Source of the DNA: Mageeibacillus sp. UBA3708
Lineage (GTDB): Bacteria > Bacillota > Clostridia > Saccharofermentanales > Saccharofermentanaceae
NCBI GenBank assembly: GCA_002371375.1
Contig: DFIB01000062.1
Span: 1 to 10,296 of the forward strand
Reading direction: 5' to 3'
DNA: 10,296 bases
Shown: positions 1-6,803 of the stretch, one piece after another
Position numbering within the stretch: position 1 is the first letter of the stretch
How the letters are laid out: every line of letters starts with the position of its first letter
The notes under the pieces: model-generated
Told to the model about the DNA's origin: nothing
The model's input: only the letters and a program-made list of their open reading frames with translations
The model's database searches: none
Translations under genes and position numbers: made by a program

Positions 1-4
1 ATAT

Positions 5-89
5 GGGAGGATTCCCGAGTGGCCAAAGGGAACAGACTGTAAATCTGTCGTCAGCGACTTCGGTGGTTCGAATCCACCTCCTCCCACCA
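5..89 (+). tRNA. tRNA-Tyr (anticodon GTA), CCA encoded
   Basis: A class II tRNA with a long variable arm. The acceptor stem pairs GGGAGGA (5-11) with TCCTCCC (79-85), followed by discriminator A86 and an encoded CCA at 87-89. The anticodon arm CAGA-loop-TCTG places anticodon GTA at 39-41. The T arm GGTGG-TTCGAAT-CCACC is perfect. The long variable arm before the T stem fits tRNA-Tyr. Its promoter lies outside the window, and the terminator just downstream suggests it is the last gene of its transcript. Confidence 0.97.
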
Positions 90-94
90 GTAAG

Positions 95-129
95 ACCTCT
101 ACATCTTATGATATAGAGGTTTTCTTTTG
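95..129 (+). terminator. Intrinsic terminator after tRNA-Tyr
   Basis: ACCTCTA (95-101) pairs with TAGAGGT (114-120) around an AT-rich loop, followed at once by a T-rich tract (TTTTCTTTT). The position six bases after the tRNA CCA end fits a terminator for the tRNA transcript. Confidence 0.85.
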
Positions 130-147
130 CTCTTAATTGCCATTGAG

Positions 148-153
148 TATAAA
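148..153 (+). promoter_or_regulatory. Possible -10 element for uppP
   Basis: TATAAA lies about 40 bases before the uppP start codon and beyond the tRNA terminator, so a promoter is expected here. No good -35 box is visible; the nearest is TTGCTC at 127-132 with a short 15-base spacer inside the terminator T tract. This is a weak call. Confidence 0.3.
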
Positions 154-187
154 TGATGTTAAAATTTCAAAGGTGATTGGAGGCTTT

Positions 188-1060
188 ATGGGATTTTTGG
201 ATTATATTATTGCACTGGTTTTTGGTATTGTTGAGGGTATAACCGAATGGCTTCCCATCAGTTCGACAGGTCATATGATCCTGCTGAATGAATTTCTCAA
301 GATTAACGTGTCAGAGAACTTCTTCGGATTGTATCTTGTTGTGATACAGCTTGGTGCCATCTGCGCTGTTATTCTGCTTTTCTGGAATGAATTATGGCCT
401 TTCGGCAGGAAGGGTAATGACCATCCTTTGTCAAAGCAGGGATTTGGCAGATATATCAAGACAGACATTTTTCAGATGTGGTTCAAGATACTTGTGGCAT
501 GTATTCCCGCGACCATAGTAGGTGTGCTCTTTGATGACTGGCTTGATGAGCATCTTTACAATTATATTGTCGTAGCCATCTCGCTTATTGTTTTTGGTAT
601 TATCTTCATTGTTACGGAGAAACAGCTGAAGGACAGGAAGATAAAGCCTGAGATCACAAAGATCGGGCAGATTACGTATAAACATGCATTCATTATCGGT
701 TTATTCCAGTTAATAGCAGCGATCTTTCCTGGTACATCAAGGTCGGGAACAACTATCGTCGGTTCTTTGATGATGAAGATCAGCAGACAATGTGCCGCCA
801 AATTCACTTTCTTCCTTGCTGTTCCGGTAATGCTCGGAGCGAGCCTTCTCAAGATCCTCAAGTATGAGGGCGGAGTAACGGGAGGGGAGATAGTCCTTCT
901 GATCATTGGTATGGTTTCTGCTTTCTTCGTAAGTATATTTGTAATCAAGGGATTGCTCAAGTATATCAGGAAGCACAACTTCAATATATTCGCATTCTAC
1001 AGGATCGTTCTTGGTCTTTTGGTGTTGGTCTTTGGTCTTACGGGTATTATAGGTAAGTAA
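188..1060 (+). CDS. uppP: Undecaprenyl-diphosphatase UppP (BacA)
   Basis: This integral membrane enzyme dephosphorylates undecaprenyl diphosphate to the monophosphate lipid carrier used for peptidoglycan and other envelope polymers. Extra copies give bacitracin resistance in other bacteria (family knowledge). The two UppP signatures are present: the glutamate-rich motif VEGITEWLPISSTGH at residues 15-29 (E16, E20, H29) and PGTSRSGTT at 181-189 (R185). Several hydrophobic helices span the rest, and the 290-residue length fits the family. I chose ATG 188 because GGAGG at 179-183 sits just before it. The longer frame from a TTG at 137 has no ribosome site and adds 17 residues not typical of the family. 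The next gene begins one base after the stop, so the two are probably cotranscribed. Confidence 0.96.
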   Translation: MGFLDYIIALVFGIVEGITEWLPISSTGHMILLNEFLKINVSENFFGLYLVVIQLGAICAVILLFWNELWPFGRKGNDHPLSKQGFGRYIKTDIFQMWFKILVACIPATIVGVLFDDWLDEHLYNYIVVAISLIVFGIIFIVTEKQLKDRKIKPEITKIGQITYKHAFIIGLFQLIAAIFPGTSRSGTTIVGSLMMKISRQCAAKFTFFLAVPVMLGASLLKILKYEGGVTGGEIVLLIIGMVSAFFVSIFVIKGLLKYIRKHNFNIFAFYRIVLGLLVLVFGLTGIIGK

Positions 1061-1061
1061 A

Positions 1062-3671
1062 ATGAGATCTGATTTTGAGATACCGGAAGGATTTGAACCG
1101 ATATGGGCAGATGATTTCATAGGTGATGCTCTAAGCTTTGCCGAATGGAATGAGGAGATTCACGAGAAAGGTAAGTTTTTCCATGAGCTTCAGGAATATG
1201 TTGCGAGCGAACGCAACGTATTTGTCAGAGACGGCCATGTGTACATTTGCCCTGTAAAGGATCACATGCCTGACGGCTCTCTAAGGTATACTTCAGGACG
1301 TATAAGCACATTCGGCAAGCATGAGTTCCGGTACGGATACTTTGAAGCAAAGGTCAGAGTTCCTAAGGGCAAAGGTCTGAGACCGGTATTCAGTCTTGTA
1401 TCGGATACCGATAAATACGGTAAATGGCCCGGATGCGGTGAGATTGACATCATGGAATATAACTGTTCCGAACCGAACGTCCTGTACGGGACAATTCATT
1501 CGGCATCCGAAGGAGATAATCCGCATCATATCCTCCAGCAGGGCATATATAAGATCGCTCCGGATCATGCGCCTGACAGTGAATTCCATATTTATGCATG
1601 TGACTGGGAGCCGGGTCTTATCAGATTCTATGTGGATGGTGTGGAATACTTCAAATGTGAAGAACCCAAATCTTTTGATCATCCGATGTATCTGGCTCTG
1701 GGTGTTGCCGTTGGAGGTGACTGGCCCGGTGCCCCTGATTCGGATACTTTGTTTGACCCCGGCAATTCAATGTGCGTTGATTACGTAAGAATTCTGCGCA
1801 GAGAGAATTTTGTTCCGCCTGTCACCGGCAGAAGGCGCAGGATGCTCGGAATCTGCGGAGTATGGGAGGACGCCGAGAACTTTAACATGTTTATCAGGAG
1901 TCTCCAGTCTTCTGATGTTACTAAAGACTATGTACTTTCAGTTTTTACTTTCAGCATTCCCTCACCGAATGAAGATTCGTTCGAGTCAGATCTGAGATTC
2001 GCAAATTTCATTGATACAGTCGGCCTTAGCGGCATCATTATTTTCGGTGAGATGATCAAGAATGAGAGGATAATCGCAAGACTGATCAATAATGCTAACA
2101 AGCGCCGTATTCCTGTGATGATGTTTGAGCATACTATGCCTTTCTGCATCAATTTCCAGCTTGATTATGCCGACGGCTTTGAGAAAATGATCCGTCACAT
2201 AGTCGAGGATCACGGCTTGAGAGAAGTAGATATGTTTGCCGGCTTCAGAGGCAATCCCTTCTCTGAAGAGCGTATTGAGATATATAAGAACGTTCTTAAG
2301 GAAAACGGTATACCTTTCGATGAGATGAGGGTTCATTACGGAGATTTCTGGGATGCTGCCGCATATCGTGTGCTCGAAGCTTTGTTAGGCTCCGGATACA
2401 AAGTTCCTCAGGCTTTTGTATGTGCTAATGATTCAATGGCGATCGGTGTTTGTGATGCACTTAAGAAATATGGCTATAAAGTTCCTGAAGACTGCATTGT
2501 TACGGGATTTGACGGTATCTGGAAGAGCGAGTTCCAGACGCCTTCTATCACGACGTGCGAGCCTGATTATGCTTTTTTGAAAGATACCATTCTTGATATC
2601 ATGAATACATGCGACAGGAGCGAGAAGGATATCAAGGTCGGGTACAATATTGTTCTGCGCCATTCGTGCAACTGTAGACATGACGATCAGGAAAAGTGGC
2701 CTGTCATAGTGTCGAATCTGAATAATGATAACCAGGATTACTTCAGACATATGCTCGAGATGGGAAGATTCATTTCCAGAACTATAAGCATGAGCGATGT
2801 TGTTGATGCCTCAGCCGACCTTCAGCATTATTTGTGGTTGTGGAAGGATCAGTATTATTTTATCGGTATCCGTGAGGATGATGACTGGATACATGCCATC
2901 TTTGAAGGCTGGGGCGGAGAATACAAATACGACCGTAAGTTCTTCCATATGCCGGAGGTATTGCCAGACATGAACCTGCTGCTTGCTGATGACAGCGGAA
3001 TTAATATACTTCTTTTTAAACAGGCAAAGGCCAGGACTGAATCGTTCGGATACATTGCTTCGGGACTCAGCGAGATATCGCTGAGATCACAACAGCGTTT
3101 TGAAGAGTTCTCCTTGTTCGTATCTGCCATGATTCATTCGGTTATCAATAACAGACAGCTCATCACGGCAAATCAGGAGATCGAGAGAATGTCAAATGCC
3201 GATTATCTTACCGGGCTGTTCAACCGACGCGGCTTCATGACTGAAGTAAGCAGAACGGTCTCAAATCCTGACAATATCAATAAGTGGATCACGTATTTTA
3301 CAGCTGATCTTGACGGACTTAAGAATATTAACGATTATTACGGTCACAACGAAGGTGATCTTGCTATCAAGTCACTTGCAAATGCTATTAAGACTTATGT
3401 CGGCAATTCAGGGTTCTGTGCGCGTTACGGCGGTGATGAGTTCGCTTTCGCCATTATAGGTGACACGCCTTTGGCCGGCAAGATCGGTATGATACGTGAC
3501 ATTATCAACGATATTATTCAAAAAGACAGTTCTGTCAGCAGTAAGAGATACCGTGTTAAGGCAAGTATCGGATGCGGTGAGATGATGATCGACGCCAATA
3601 CGACAAATATAGACGCCATCACACATATTGCCGATGTCGAGATGTATAAAGACAAATATTCTAAGAGATGA
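1062..3671 (+). CDS. GH16 glucanase-like + LacI-type sugar sensor + GGDEF diguanylate cyclase fusion
   Basis: An 869-residue single reading frame with three recognisable parts. Residues about 10-250 are a GH16 (laminarinase-type) domain: the catalytic motif GEIDIMEYN at 126-134 keeps E127, D129 and E132, and the later GGDWPG and VDYVRIL segments are typical. Residues about 260-540 resemble the ligand-binding domain of LacI-family regulators, with AFVCANDSMAIGV at 451-463, TGFDG at 481-485 and PSITTCEPD at 494-502, but no HTH. Residues about 545-690 are unassigned. Residues 711-868 are a GGDEF cyclase with D749, N757, D766 and YGGDEF at 789-794; the RxxD I-site is absent (G781, G784). There is no signal peptide or membrane segment, so it should be cytoplasmic. 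It probably makes cyclic-di-GMP in response to a sugar; whether the GH16 part cleaves or only binds is unknown. Start ATG 1062 has a weak AGGT site at 1051-1054, and the GH16 fold needs residues close to it. Confidence 0.88.
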   Translation: MRSDFEIPEGFEPIWADDFIGDALSFAEWNEEIHEKGKFFHELQEYVASERNVFVRDGHVYICPVKDHMPDGSLRYTSGRISTFGKHEFRYGYFEAKVRVPKGKGLRPVFSLVSDTDKYGKWPGCGEIDIMEYNCSEPNVLYGTIHSASEGDNPHHILQQGIYKIAPDHAPDSEFHIYACDWEPGLIRFYVDGVEYFKCEEPKSFDHPMYLALGVAVGGDWPGAPDSDTLFDPGNSMCVDYVRILRRENFVPPVTGRRRRMLGICGVWEDAENFNMFIRSLQSSDVTKDYVLSVFTFSIPSPNEDSFESDLRFANFIDTVGLSGIIIFGEMIKNERIIARLINNANKRRIPVMMFEHTMPFCINFQLDYADGFEKMIRHIVEDHGLREVDMFAGFRGNPFSEERIEIYKNVLKENGIPFDEMRVHYGDFWDAAAYRVLEALLGSGYKVPQAFVCANDSMAIGVCDALKKYGYKVPEDCIVTGFDGIWKSEFQTPSITTCEPDYAFLKDTILDIMNTCDRSEKDIKVGYNIVLRHSCNCRHDDQEKWPVIVSNLNNDNQDYFRHMLEMGRFISRTISMSDVVDASADLQHYLWLWKDQYYFIGIREDDDWIHAIFEGWGGEYKYDRKFFHMPEVLPDMNLLLADDSGINILLFKQAKARTESFGYIASGLSEISLRSQQRFEEFSLFVSAMIHSVINNRQLITANQEIERMSNADYLTGLFNRRGFMTEVSRTVSNPDNINKWITYFTADLDGLKNINDYYGHNEGDLAIKSLANAIKTYVGNSGFCARYGGDEFAFAIIGDTPLAGKIGMIRDIINDIIQKDSSVSSKRYRVKASIGCGEMMIDANTTNIDAITHIADVEMYKDKYSKR

Positions 3672-5039
3672 TCACCTGTTATCGATAGGGATGTATTCCT
3701 GTCTGTCCTGAACACACATATATGCCGGCCTTATGATCTTGCCCGCATTGTTGATCTCTTCGATCCTGTGCGCTGACCAGCCGGATATCCTCGCGATCGC
3801 AAACAGGGGAGTGTAGAGTTCTACGGGAAGTCCGAGCATAGAGTATACAAAACCGCTGTAGAAATCGATATTGGCAGATACGCCTTTGAAAATCTTCCTC
3901 TCTTTGGCAATCAGTTCGGCAGACAGCTTCTCTATCTTCGAATAGAACTTGAATTCGGCTACGCGATTCTTCTCGACAGACAGCTGCTCAACAAACTCTT
4001 TGAATATCAGAGCTCTCGGGTCGGAAATGGAATAGACGGCATGTCCGAGCCCATAGATGACGCCTGCTTTGTCAAAAGCTTCTTTGTGAAGTATCTTCTT
4101 GAGGTATTCCGCGATCTCATCATCATTATCCCAGTCACTGATATTCTTCTTGATGTCTGCAAACATCTTCATCGCCATTATGTTGGCACCGCCGTGCTTA
4201 GGTCCCTTAAGGGAACAAAGAGAAGCAGCCACAGAAGAATAAGTATCAGTTCCCGAGCTGGATACAACATGTGTGGTAAAGGTGGAATTATTGCCTCCGC
4301 CATGCTCTGCGTGAAGAATCAGAGCTATATCAAGTATCTTGGCTTCAAGCGGTGTAAATTTGGAATCCGGACGAAGCATATAAAGAATGTTCTCCGCTGT
4401 TGACAGATCATGCCTCGGTCTGTGGATGATAAATGATCCCTTATCATTGTAGTACTGCTTTGCCTGATAGCTGTAGACTGATATCAGAGGAAAGAATGCG
4501 ATAAGTTCCAGCGACTGCCTGAGCACGTTGGCGATCGACAGATCGTTGCAGTTCTGATCATATGCGTAGAGATTGAGAACACCTCTTGCCAGATTGTTCA
4601 TTATGTCATTGCTGGGCTTCTGCATTATTACATCGCGCACATAGTTCTTAGGCAGCAATGTTCTGAATCCTGCGAGCATGTTGCAGAAGTCGGATAACTC
4701 TTTCTTGGAGGGGAGCTTGCCAAAAAGCAGGAGGAAGGAGGCCTCTTCAAATCCGTAATGATCATCCATCGGGTGGTTGGAAATAATATCCCTGACGTTG
4801 ATGCCTCTGTAATACAGCTCACCGTCACACGGGACGGATTTGCCGTCAACATTACGGGACGCAACTATCTCGGAGACCTCTGTAAGTCCTGTAAGTACAC
4901 CTTTGCCGTTGAGATCGCGTAAGCCTCTTTTAACATCAAATTTACTGTAAAGCTGCGGATCGATCTTCTCGTTCATGCAGTATTTTGCAAGAGCTTCAAT
5001 GTCCGGAGTTACTTTTGAATATTTGTTGTATACGGGCAT
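3672..5039 (-). CDS. gltA: Citrate synthase (Si-type)
   Basis: Condenses oxaloacetate and acetyl-CoA to citrate; in clostridia this usually feeds an incomplete TCA branch toward 2-oxoglutarate and glutamate (family knowledge). At 455 residues it is close to clostridial members. The expected catalytic residues are visible: H243 in HAEHG, H282 in GPKHGGAN and D392 in NIDFYSG, with arginines R341, R417 and R437 likely to bind the dicarboxylate. A 2-methylcitrate synthase cannot be excluded from sequence, but no prp genes are nearby. The start is set by a strong AGGAGGT at 5044-5050. It is transcribed alone from its own promoter, converges on the GH16-GGDEF gene, and its stop codon directly abuts that gene's stop. 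Confidence 0.93.
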   Translation of the reverse strand: MPVYNKYSKVTPDIEALAKYCMNEKIDPQLYSKFDVKRGLRDLNGKGVLTGLTEVSEIVASRNVDGKSVPCDGELYYRGINVRDIISNHPMDDHYGFEEASFLLLFGKLPSKKELSDFCNMLAGFRTLLPKNYVRDVIMQKPSNDIMNNLARGVLNLYAYDQNCNDLSIANVLRQSLELIAFFPLISVYSYQAKQYYNDKGSFIIHRPRHDLSTAENILYMLRPDSKFTPLEAKILDIALILHAEHGGGNNSTFTTHVVSSSGTDTYSSVAASLCSLKGPKHGGANIMAMKMFADIKKNISDWDNDDEIAEYLKKILHKEAFDKAGVIYGLGHAVYSISDPRALIFKEFVEQLSVEKNRVAEFKFYSKIEKLSAELIAKERKIFKGVSANIDFYSGFVYSMLGLPVELYTPLFAIARISGWSAHRIEEINNAGKIIRPAYMCVQDRQEYIPIDNR

Positions 5040-5072
5040 AGGGACCTCCTCAGATTAACAGTTATCCTAAAA

Positions 5073-5102
5073 ATTATATAATAAATCAACTAAAAATGAC
5101 AT
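5073..5102 (-). promoter_or_regulatory. Promoter of citrate synthase gene
   Basis: On the - strand a perfect TATAAT (complement of 5073-5078) is preceded by ATGTCA (complement of 5097-5102) at 18 bases. This gives an untranslated leader of about 27 bases before the strong ribosome site. The -10 is convincing and the -35 only fair (4 of 6). Confidence 0.65.
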
Positions 5103-5129
5103 CTTGTAATTGGGGAATAAATATGGCAA

Positions 5130-5143
5130 TTTAGTCGACTAAA
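5130..5143. repeat. Perfect 14-bp palindrome TTTAGTCGACTAAA
   Basis: A fully self-complementary 14-mer lies four bases past the stop of the SDR gene and upstream of the citrate synthase promoter. It could fold into a short hairpin ending the SDR transcript, but no T run follows on the - strand (TTGCC), so termination would be weak. An operator for a dimeric regulator is the other reading. Confidence 0.5.
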
Positions 5144-5146
5144 GAA

Positions 5147-5845
5147 TCAGATCAGAAAGCCGCCGTTCACGCCTATTATCTGTCCGGTAATATAAGAAGC
5201 GGCAGGGGACGCAAGGAAATAAACAGCATTAGCAATATCTTCTGCGGTGCCCAGTCTTCCGAGCGGAGTCTCATTCTTCAGCTCATTCTTGTCTTCATCA
5301 GAATAAGCTGACATCATGTCGGTCTCAACGACTCCGGGTGATACGGCATTTACCCTGATACCCGAAGGACCCAGCTCCTTGGCAAGTGATCTTACATAAG
5401 AATCGACAGCGCCTTTGGATGCAGCATACAGAGCTTCGCACGATGCTCCGGTCTGACCCCACATTGAAGATATCGCTATTATCACACCCTGCTTATTGTG
5501 TATCATGGATGGGATAACGGCATTTGACACATTGAACAGCCCTCCGAAATTCGTATCCATCACACTTCTGTATTCATCTGTACCAAAATCCGTAGCAAGA
5601 CCGGTAACGCTTATTCCGCTGTTGGATACGAGAACATCTACCGTTCCGTTTATTGATTCAGCATGTTCTACAGCTTCCTTCACACTGTCGCCATCCCTGA
5701 CGTCACAGCGGATAGCAGTCATATCATCAGCGTTAGGCAAAGTATTCCTGTAAAAGTAGCTTACTCTCCATCCGTCAGACTTAAAAAGCAGGCAGACAGC
5801 CTTACCGATACCTCTTGAACCGCCTGTAACAAGAATGTGTCCCAT
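5147..5845 (-). CDS. ymfI: FabG-like short-chain reductase, probable EF-P 5-aminopentanone reductase (YmfI type)
   Basis: A classical 232-residue short-chain dehydrogenase/reductase using NAD(P)H. The Rossmann motif TGGSRGIG is at 7-14, and the catalytic tetrad is N99, S127, Y140 and K144 (YAASK). The C-terminus ends GVNGGFLI. The active-site run SSMWGQTGASCEALY matches what I recall of YmfI-type enzymes, which reduce the 5-aminopentanone modification on elongation factor P to 5-aminopentanol, rather than housekeeping FabG. The lack of any fatty acid gene nearby agrees. A general 3-oxoacyl-ACP reductase or other SDR remains possible. ATG 5845 is supported by AGGAGG at 5850-5855. It is monocistronic or the last gene of a short unit, divergent from the membrane protein gene. 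Confidence 0.85.
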   Translation of the reverse strand: MGHILVTGGSRGIGKAVCLLFKSDGWRVSYFYRNTLPNADDMTAIRCDVRDGDSVKEAVEHAESINGTVDVLVSNSGISVTGLATDFGTDEYRSVMDTNFGGLFNVSNAVIPSMIHNKQGVIIAISSMWGQTGASCEALYAASKGAVDSYVRSLAKELGPSGIRVNAVSPGVVETDMMSAYSDEDKNELKNETPLGRLGTAEDIANAVYFLASPAASYITGQIIGVNGGFLI

Positions 5846-5870
5846 AACCCCTCCTATGACCGTTTGTACT

Positions 5871-5900
5871 ATTATGTACGATATTTATGGTTGTATGCAA
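5871..5900 (-). promoter_or_regulatory. Candidate promoter of the SDR gene
   Basis: On the - strand CATAAT (complement of 5871-5876) follows TTGCAT (complement of 5895-5900) with an 18-base spacer, just upstream of the SDR ribosome site. Both boxes are imperfect. The -35 overlaps the -35 of the divergent promoter, so the two may compete. Confidence 0.45.
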
Positions 5901-5918
5901 GCGAAAATAATTTATAAT
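5891..5918 (+). promoter_or_regulatory. Promoter of the membrane protein gene
   Basis: A perfect TATAAT at 5913-5918 is preceded by TTGTAT at 5891-5896 with a 16-base spacer. Transcription would begin near 5925, which rules out an upstream ATG at 5923 as the start of the following gene and favours ATG 5947. Confidence 0.6.
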
Positions 5919-5946
5919 CTATATGTTCATGAAAGCGAGGTTACAG

Positions 5947-6729
5947 ATGTCAGATTCAGATGAGATCAAGATGAATGACAGCGGGATCGATAATGATATT
6001 ATAGATTCCGAGGAATACAAAAGGGCTCTTGAGACTCTTAATTCCAAAAGGAGCGACAGAGTACGGAAGGTCAGGGATAAGAAGACCGTAAAAGAGGGGA
6101 AGAAGGATACATCTGCAAAGAAGTCTGATCCCGTTATCCCTGTTTGCATAATACTTGCTTTTTTTGTTCTTTTCGGGTCGCTGTTTTATTTTCTGCTGCC
6201 GTTGATGATGAATCCTGCAATGGATTTCACATATGAGGAATTCAAGGAGAGGTTTGAGAACACTGCCGAATATCATGATCTTCTGTCGAATTTCGGTTTT
6301 GATCTGGGCGGTGTTAAGTATACAAACAACTCCGAGAGTTCGCTCTCGTTCAAGATTACCGATAAGAGCAGCTATCTTGATTATTTTGAGAAGAATATCA
6401 ATCCCCAGTTCGGAGTGGCGATACAGGGGCAGGCACGTAAGTTCGACGGCAAGCTGACATTTATCAGAGCTATTGCGGAGTTCGATGACAGGATCAGCAA
6501 CGTTAATGTAATGTCTCATTATTTCAGCACGGTATTCAACGCATTGTACAGGGACAGATCATCACAGCAGTGCTATGAGCTTGCAACACAGCTTCTGACT
6601 AACTTTAAAAAATCCGAGATCGATTATACTGTTGACGGCAAGTATGCATACAGGATCATATACGGTGCAGATACTTCGAGCAACATCGGATTCATCGGCC
6701 TTGAGATAATCCCTTCAAGTGCTGTCTGA
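5947..6729 (+). CDS. Orphan single-pass membrane protein, function unknown
   Basis: I do not recognise a family. The 260-residue product has a highly charged cytoplasmic N-terminus (residues 1-61, acidic first, then rich in Lys and Arg), one strong hydrophobic helix at about 63-88, and an extracytoplasmic domain of about 170 residues with mixed alpha/beta character and no cysteine pair. By the positive-inside rule the C-terminal part lies outside. There is no cleavable signal peptide or sortase motif. The start ATG 5947 is preferred over ATGs at 5923 and 5929 because GCGAGG at 5935-5940 lies six bases before it and the promoter places the transcript start near 5925. The gene is divergent from the SDR gene and has no terminator of its own before the pyr leader. 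Confidence 0.8.
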   Translation: MSDSDEIKMNDSGIDNDIIDSEEYKRALETLNSKRSDRVRKVRDKKTVKEGKKDTSAKKSDPVIPVCIILAFFVLFGSLFYFLLPLMMNPAMDFTYEEFKERFENTAEYHDLLSNFGFDLGGVKYTNNSESSLSFKITDKSSYLDYFEKNINPQFGVAIQGQARKFDGKLTFIRAIAEFDDRISNVNVMSHYFSTVFNALYRDRSSQQCYELATQLLTNFKKSEIDYTVDGKYAYRIIYGADTSSNIGFIGLEIIPSSAV

Positions 6730-6803
6730 TGATTATTGCACTTGATTTTGGAAGGAGATAAGACTATTCTATACCTGTATCTTTAAACAGCCCGGCGAGA
6801 CTG
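6729..6803 (+). pseudogene. Possible remnant of a ruvX (yqgF) start
   Basis: An ATG overlaps the TGA of the membrane protein gene (TGATG), as in coupled genes. It opens a frame reading MIIALDFGRR before a TAA at 6759. Past that stop the same frame reads DYSIPVSLNSPARL and then stops again. The first part resembles the RuvX N-terminus (ALDxG, then an Arg/Lys-rich turn, then IAVS). It may be an eroded gene start now overlain by the pyr promoter and leader, or a chance match. Low confidence. Confidence 0.22.
6742..6770 (+). promoter_or_regulatory. Promoter of the pyr operon
   Basis: TTGATT (6742-6747) and TATTCT (6765-6770) are separated by exactly 17 bases, each matching 4 of 6 consensus positions. 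The predicted transcript start, near 6777, falls just before the PyrR-binding hairpin that begins at 6779, which supports the call. Confidence 0.55.

Noticed and set aside
5..120. tRNA-Tyr 3' end as an attachment site for an integrated element
   Set aside because: No integrase or phage gene follows, and I see no repeat of the tRNA 3' end elsewhere in the window; the next gene is housekeeping uppP.
137..187. Longer UppP with 17 extra N-terminal residues from a TTG codon
   Set aside because: It has no ribosome site, while ATG 188 has GGAGG just before it and matches the family N-terminus.
4041..4403. 120-codon open frame on the + strand inside citrate synthase
   Set aside because: It is the antisense shadow of a well-conserved gene, with no ribosome site and composition explained by the other strand.
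5866..5879. GTAC-TATTAT-GTAC inverted repeat in the divergent promoter region as an operator
   Set aside because: The arms are only four bases and GTAC is itself palindromic, so the symmetry is weak and expected by chance.
5923..5946. Earlier starts (ATG 5923 or 5929) for the membrane protein
   Set aside because: The TATAAT at 5913-5918 puts the transcript start near 5925, and only ATG 5947 has a ribosome site at proper distance.
5956..6519. 187-codon open frame on the - strand opposite the membrane protein gene
   Set aside because: It has no ribosome site or recognisable motif, and the + strand frame has a promoter, ribosome site and a clear membrane helix.
6751..6760. GAAGGAGATA as a ribosome site for a leader peptide in the pyr leader
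   Set aside because: No start codon lies at suitable distance, and the stretch falls within the promoter spacer, upstream of the predicted transcript start.
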